6,265 nt of DNA from Chloroflexota bacterium. GTDB lineage: Bacteria; Chloroflexota; Anaerolineae; B4-G1; SLSP01. Location: assembly GCA_022707665.1 (NCBI GenBank), contig JAKJAE010000160.1, positions 1-6,265 on the forward strand, given 5' to 3'. This document shows, piece after piece, positions 5,080 to 6,265 of this stretch. How positions within the stretch are numbered: the first letter of the stretch is position 1; each line of letters starts with the position of its first letter. The notes beneath the pieces were generated by a model that saw only the letters and a program-made list of their open reading frames with translations, was not told the origin of the DNA and did not search any database. The position numbers and the translations under genes are program-made.

Positions 5080-6265
5080 TCAACGAGTCTTGGGCGGAAG
5101 TAGATGCGTCGCGCTGCCCAGGAAAAGCTCCGCAACCTCCCCTTCAGTCTCCGTGAGCGTCGGATGGGCGTGGATCGTCAGAGCAAGGTCCTCCACCAGT
5201 GCCCCCATCTCGATCGCTAACACCCCTTCACCAATCATCTCCCCCGCATCGCGGCCCACGATGCCGAAGCCGAGGATGCGTCCACTCTCGGGATCTACCA
5301 CGATCTTGGTCATGCCCTCAGGCGCATCCATAGTGAGAGCCCGCCCCGATGCGCTCCAGGGGAACCGCGCGACCTTCACCTCGCGTTCCTGTGCCTGTGC
5401 ATCGAGTTCTGTCAACCCTGCCCATGCGAGCGATGGATCGGTATAGACCACCGCCGGTATCGCCGCAGCATCGAACGCCGCCGGCTGGCCAGAGATCACC
5501 TCAGCCGCGATCTTGCCCTCATACATCGCCTTGTGGGCTAACATCATGCCCCCCACCACATCCCCAATAGCAAAGAGGCGTGAGTCATGCGTGCGCTGGT
5601 GTGCGTCGACCCGAATGAAGCCGCGATCGTCCACGACGACCTTCGTGTTCTCGAGGCCCAGCCCACGTGAGTTGGGTCGTCTCCCGACGGCCACCAACAC
5701 ACGATCGTACCGCTCAGTCGCCTTTCCCAACGGACCGTCGAAGGTCACCTCAGCGTCCCGGTCGCCCTCGACCAACTTGGCCACCTTCGTGTTCGTGTGG
5801 ACCGCTTCAAAGATCTCGCCAATGCGTCGCACAAGTGGCCGCGTCAGATCCTCATCCGCCTGCGCGATGAGGCGAGGTAACATCTCCACGACCGTCACAC
5901 GGCTGCCCAGAGCAGCATAGACTGACCCAAGCTCCAGGCCAACGTACCCTCCCCCGATCACGAGCAGCCGATCAGGAACATCCGCCAGATCCAACGCCCC
6001 CGTCGAGCTCATCACGCGCCCACCGGGTTGGAACGAAACACCTGGCAGAGCGGTCTCCGTCGATCCCGTGGCAATGATGGCGTGGCCAAACCTGACACGG
6101 GCCAGATCGGCGCCCTGCAAGCGCAACGTCTGCGAATCCTCGAACGTTGCCCGCCCCTGGACGACCTGCACGCCACGCTGCTTCGCCAGGCGCATCAGAC
6201 CATCGGACAAGCGATCCGTCACCCGATCCTTGAACGCGCGCACTTTGTCCAGGTCGATGGTCGGT
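5080..6265 (-). CDS. lpdA: Dihydrolipoamide dehydrogenase (E3), 5' end outside window
   Basis: The frame is open from the right window edge to a TGA at 5080-5082, giving 394 visible residues. Dihydrolipoamide dehydrogenase reoxidises the lipoyl groups of 2-oxoacid dehydrogenase complexes or the glycine cleavage system, passing electrons through FAD to NAD+. Counting from the first visible residue, there is an ATGS motif of the FAD domain (65-68), the NAD-binding VIGGGYVGLELGS (102-114), a second FAD motif FAIGDV (231-236), and the C-terminal dimer domain. The catalytic His-Glu pair lies in HAHPTLTE (H367, E372). The missing N-terminus should hold the first GxGxxG and the redox-active CxxxxC, so E3 activity cannot be confirmed from the window. 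An in-frame GTG at 6243 is internal, because family-like sequence continues upstream of it. Mercuric reductase-like relatives are less likely given the HAHPTLTE end. Which E1/E2 genes it serves cannot be seen here. Confidence 0.93.
   Translation of the reverse strand, partial: PTIDLDKVRAFKDRVTDRLSDGLMRLAKQRGVQVVQGRATFEDSQTLRLQGADLARVRFGHAIIATGSTETALPGVSFQPGGRVMSSTGALDLADVPDRLLVIGGGYVGLELGSVYAALGSRVTVVEMLPRLIAQADEDLTRPLVRRIGEIFEAVHTNTKVAKLVEGDRDAEVTFDGPLGKATERYDRVLVAVGRRPNSRGLGLENTKVVVDDRGFIRVDAHQRTHDSRLFAIGDVVGGMMLAHKAMYEGKIAAEVISGQPAAFDAAAIPAVVYTDPSLAWAGLTELDAQAQEREVKVARFPWSASGRALTMDAPEGMTKIVVDPESGRILGFGIVGRDAGEMIGEGVLAIEMGALVEDLALTIHAHPTLTETEGEVAELFLGSATHLLPPKTR

Noticed and set aside
4839..5135. 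Open frames of 70-100 codons on both strands across the repeat region (including one on the plus strand to 5446)
   Set aside because: They are low-complexity Arg/Ala/Pro/Gly translations of the inverted repeats. They exist on both strands because the DNA is GC-rich and repetitive, they overlap lpd, and they show no family similarity or ribosome-binding site.

Overview
The window comes from a moderately GC-rich bacterium. Its promoters are sigma-70-like, its ribosome-binding sites are strong purine-rich ones, and GTG starts are common. The gene mix (a split 2-oxoacid:ferredoxin oxidoreductase, a dihydrolipoamide dehydrogenase, and an ABC exporter with two different NatB-like permeases) would suit a Chloroflexota-like lineage. 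That placement is a weak inference, because the window holds no phylogenetic marker except one tRNA. Every gene I can support is on the minus strand, so transcription runs from right to left.

Layout from right (upstream) to left. (1) 5080-6265: the C-terminal three quarters of a dihydrolipoamide dehydrogenase (lpd/E3), cut by the window edge. (2) 4866-5056: an intergenic pair of ~75-bp repeat units, each bounded by the same perfect 13-bp inverted arms and shaped like a REPIN/BIME. (3) 4725-4847: tRNA-Val(UAC) with a clear extended -10 promoter. (4) 4545-4724: a spacer that contains a possible thioredoxin-like coding remnant. (5) 1036-4472: a three-gene ABC exporter operon, one ATPase followed by two paralogous ABC-2 permeases. 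Each junction overlaps by 8 nt. A TATAAT box with an adjacent 12-bp perfect palindrome precedes the operon. (6) 1-1032: a separate promoter (TTGTGA-N17-TACAAT) and the first 318 codons of a 2-oxoacid:ferredoxin oxidoreductase alpha subunit (korA-like), which runs off the left edge.

Functionally, the ABC operon is a self-contained, probably heterodimeric, NatAB/YhaQP-type exporter of unknown substrate. It is inserted between two central-carbon genes: lpd, which serves NAD-linked 2-oxoacid dehydrogenase complexes, and korA, which does ferredoxin-linked 2-oxoacid oxidation. The tRNA and korA each have their own promoter, so these are at least three transcription units and not one operon. I see no clear rho-independent terminator, CRISPR array, integrase or insertion sequence. 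The least ordinary item is the inverted-repeat pair between lpd and the tRNA.
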